Below, piece by piece: positions 62,734 to 64,000 of a stretch of DNA of 64,000 nucleotides; within the stretch, counting starts at the first letter, position 1, and each line of letters begins with the position of its first letter. The stretch lies in contig NZ_BAFT02000054.1 in the NCBI RefSeq assembly GCF_000308475.2, positions 62,001-126,000 of the forward strand, in the 5' to 3' direction. Source of the DNA: Nocardia brasiliensis NBRC 14402 (lineage in GTDB: Bacteria > Actinomycetota > Actinomycetes > Mycobacteriales > Mycobacteriaceae). The notes under the pieces are model-generated. The model did not search any database. It was given only the letters and a program-made list of their open reading frames with translations, and was not told where the DNA came from. The translations under genes were made by a program, and so were the position numbers.

Positions 62734-63501
62734 TCAGACCGCGAGGTCGCGCCGGTCGAACGCGGCCAGTGCGAGGGCCAGGGCGACCGCCGCCACCGCG
62801 ATCAGGACGATCAGGTGCGCGGCGTTCCAGCCGTTGACCACCGGCTTGTCGCCGACCGCGTAGTAGAACGGCGATATCCGCCGCAGCCAGTCGGCGCCGA
62901 GGGTGTTGGCGAAGTAGCCGCCGAGCGCGAGTACCGACGCCGAACCCAGTGCCAGCGCACGCTTTCCGGTGATCGCACCGGCCAGCAGCGCGATCGCGCC
63001 GACCGCCAGCGCGAGCAGGCCGAGCGCCACACTGGCCGCGATGATCTGCCCGGTGGGCACCACCATCTTTCCGGCCCGCGCGCCCGAGATCACGCTCAGC
63101 GCAAGCACTGTCGTGATCACCGTGATCTGCACCGCGAGCGCACCGAAGCGCTGGCTCAGCAGGTGGATCCGGCTGACCGGTTGGGCGAGCAGCAGATCCA
63201 GCGTGCCGTTCTCCTCCTGAGTAACCGAGCGGGCGGCGAAGGTCACCGCGAAGATCAGCATGAGCAGCAGGCCGATCATCGAATAGATCATCGAGTGCAG
63301 AAAGCCGGTGGCACTGGCGAAATCGCCCGCGCCGAGCGCGTCGTAGACGCGGTTCTGCTTGATGTTGTTCAGCGAGCCTTGTTCTTTCAGCGAGTTGAAC
63401 GAGGGCAGATACAGCAGCGGGACCAGCGCGATGCCGATCGACCAGCCGATGAGGCCGCGGCGCTGTTCCTTCAACGTCTGCGTGAAGACCGAGCGAGTCA
63501 T
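62734..63501 (-). CDS. ABC-2 type transporter permease
   Basis: A 255-residue membrane protein with six hydrophobic segments of the ABC-2 permease type (E-Q-R-R-G-L-I-G-W-S-I-G-I-A near the N-terminus, then T-Q-E-E-N-G-T-L-D-L-L-L-A-Q-P-V-S-R). ATG 63501 has AGGAGA upstream and follows the ATPase gene by 32 nt, so the two form one exporter. The substrate is unknown; such pairs export lipids, antibiotics or peptides. An in-frame ATG at 63654 would run into the ATPase gene and is rejected. Confidence 0.9.
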   Translation of the reverse strand: MTRSVFTQTLKEQRRGLIGWSIGIALVPLLYLPSFNSLKEQGSLNNIKQNRVYDALGAGDFASATGFLHSMIYSMIGLLLMLIFAVTFAARSVTQEENGTLDLLLAQPVSRIHLLSQRFGALAVQITVITTVLALSVISGARAGKMVVPTGQIIAASVALGLLALAVGAIALLAGAITGKRALALGSASVLALGGYFANTLGADWLRRISPFYYAVGDKPVVNGWNAAHLIVLIAVAAVALALALAAFDRRDLAV

Positions 63502-63533
63502 GACGAATTCTCCTGTGCGATAGGTGGTTCGAG

Positions 63534-64000
63534 TCAGCGGCCGTAGAGGCTGAAGAAGATCTGCTCCAGGTCCGGCTCGGTCGAGAGCACGCTCACCAGC
63601 GGGTATTTGGCCGCCATCTTGAACAGCCCGTCCACCTCGCCCTCGGTGGTGCAATGCAATGTCCGTCCGTCGATGGTCAGGTCCCGGACGCCGGGCAGCC
63701 GCGCGAAATCGTCGGCGAAGACGTCGGCGCCGAACACCAGCTCGACCGAACGCGGTGAGCGCCGCCGCAATTCGTCCACGTTCTCGGTGCCGAGCAGCTT
63801 GCCCGCGCGCATGATCACGGCGTGGTCGGCGGTCTGCTGTACCTCGCTGAGCACGTGTGAGGACATGAACACGGTCTGCCCGTCCGCCTTCGCCGCGGTG
63901 ACCAGCTCGAGAAACCGTTGCTGCAACAGCGGATCCAGGCCGGAGGTCGGTTCGTCGAGGATCAGCAGATCGGGCCGATGCATGAAGGCGGCGACGATGC
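63534..64000 (-). CDS. ABC transporter ATP-binding protein (partial)
   Basis: The C-terminal part of an ABC ATPase, cut by the right edge. Walker B and D-loop are present in L-L-I-L-D-E-P-T-S-G-L-D, and the H-loop in M-S-S-H-V-L-S-E-V-Q. Walker A lies beyond the window. The last 70 residues form the C-terminal domain common in DrrA-like exporters. Coupled to the ABC-2 permease gene and probably controlled by the GbsR/MarR regulator. Confidence 0.93.
   Translation of the reverse strand, partial: IVAAFMHRPDLLILDEPTSGLDPLLQQRFLELVTAAKADGQTVFMSSHVLSEVQQTADHAVIMRAGKLLGTENVDELRRRSPRSVELVFGADVFADDFARLPGVRDLTIDGRTLHCTTEGEVDGLFKMAAKYPLVSVLSTEPDLEQIFFSLYGR

Overview
The window is high-GC actinobacterial DNA and most likely comes from Nocardia or a close mycolic-acid relative. 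From about 8.0 kb to 61.3 kb the core genes follow, from memory, the order of the Mycobacterium tuberculosis block Rv2703-Rv2670c: sigA, ppgK, suhB, cei, DUF4193, DUF3093, dut, DUF3710, alpha/beta hydrolase, OB-fold protein, DUF3159, ceoC, ceoB, APC permease, TrmA-like methyltransferase, dxs, RNase D, DUF3000, hemE, hemY, hemQ, msrB, aftC, a lipoprotein hydrolase, a RibD-like reductase and zapE. The arabinan enzyme AftC and the Cei envelope protein fit a mycolata cell wall.

Left flank (1-8 kb): a B12-dependent ethanolamine-use operon (permease-eutB-eutC) with a perfect palindrome at its 5' end, a broken secreted-protein fragment, a Tat-exported alpha/beta hydrolase, a SARP-type regulator coupled to a cupin, and a divergent LysR regulator. 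Core part 1 (8-22 kb): primary sigma factor, polyphosphate glucokinase, inositol phosphatase, Cei, dUTPase, the two Trk potassium-channel regulators and several conserved small proteins. An extra ShbA/SigD-like sigma factor sits in front of the Trk pair. Core part 2 (22-41 kb): RNA methyltransferase, enoyl-CoA hydratase, CPBP protease, SIMPL protein, a three-domain glutaminase, dxs, a CGNR regulator facing an SRPBCC protein, RNase D, and the coproporphyrin-type haem genes hemE, hemY and hemQ. A stand-alone gyrase B paralogue separates hemE from hemY.

Accessory island (41.3-56 kb, between hemQ and msrB): a small secreted protein, TetR with a divergent M14-type lipoprotein, two tandem flavin amine oxidases with a divergent TetR and a perfect operator-like palindrome, and then a three-gene polyketide locus. 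That locus is a single-module type I PKS (KS-AT-DH-KR-ACP), a flavin monooxygenase, and a membrane protein resembling AveC, the spiroketal-forming protein of avermectin synthesis. This is the most interesting part of the window. Right flank (56-64 kb): msrB coupled to aftC, a frameshifted lipoprotein hydrolase, a RibD-like reductase, zapE, a secreted tyrosine phosphatase, and a GbsR/MarR regulator beside an ABC-2 exporter cut by the window edge.

Three copies of a 75-nt palindromic repeat each lie in a gap between convergent genes (5383, 31151, 41683). They look like a dispersed element that could serve as a two-way terminator. No tRNA, rRNA, CRISPR array, transposase or integrase was seen.
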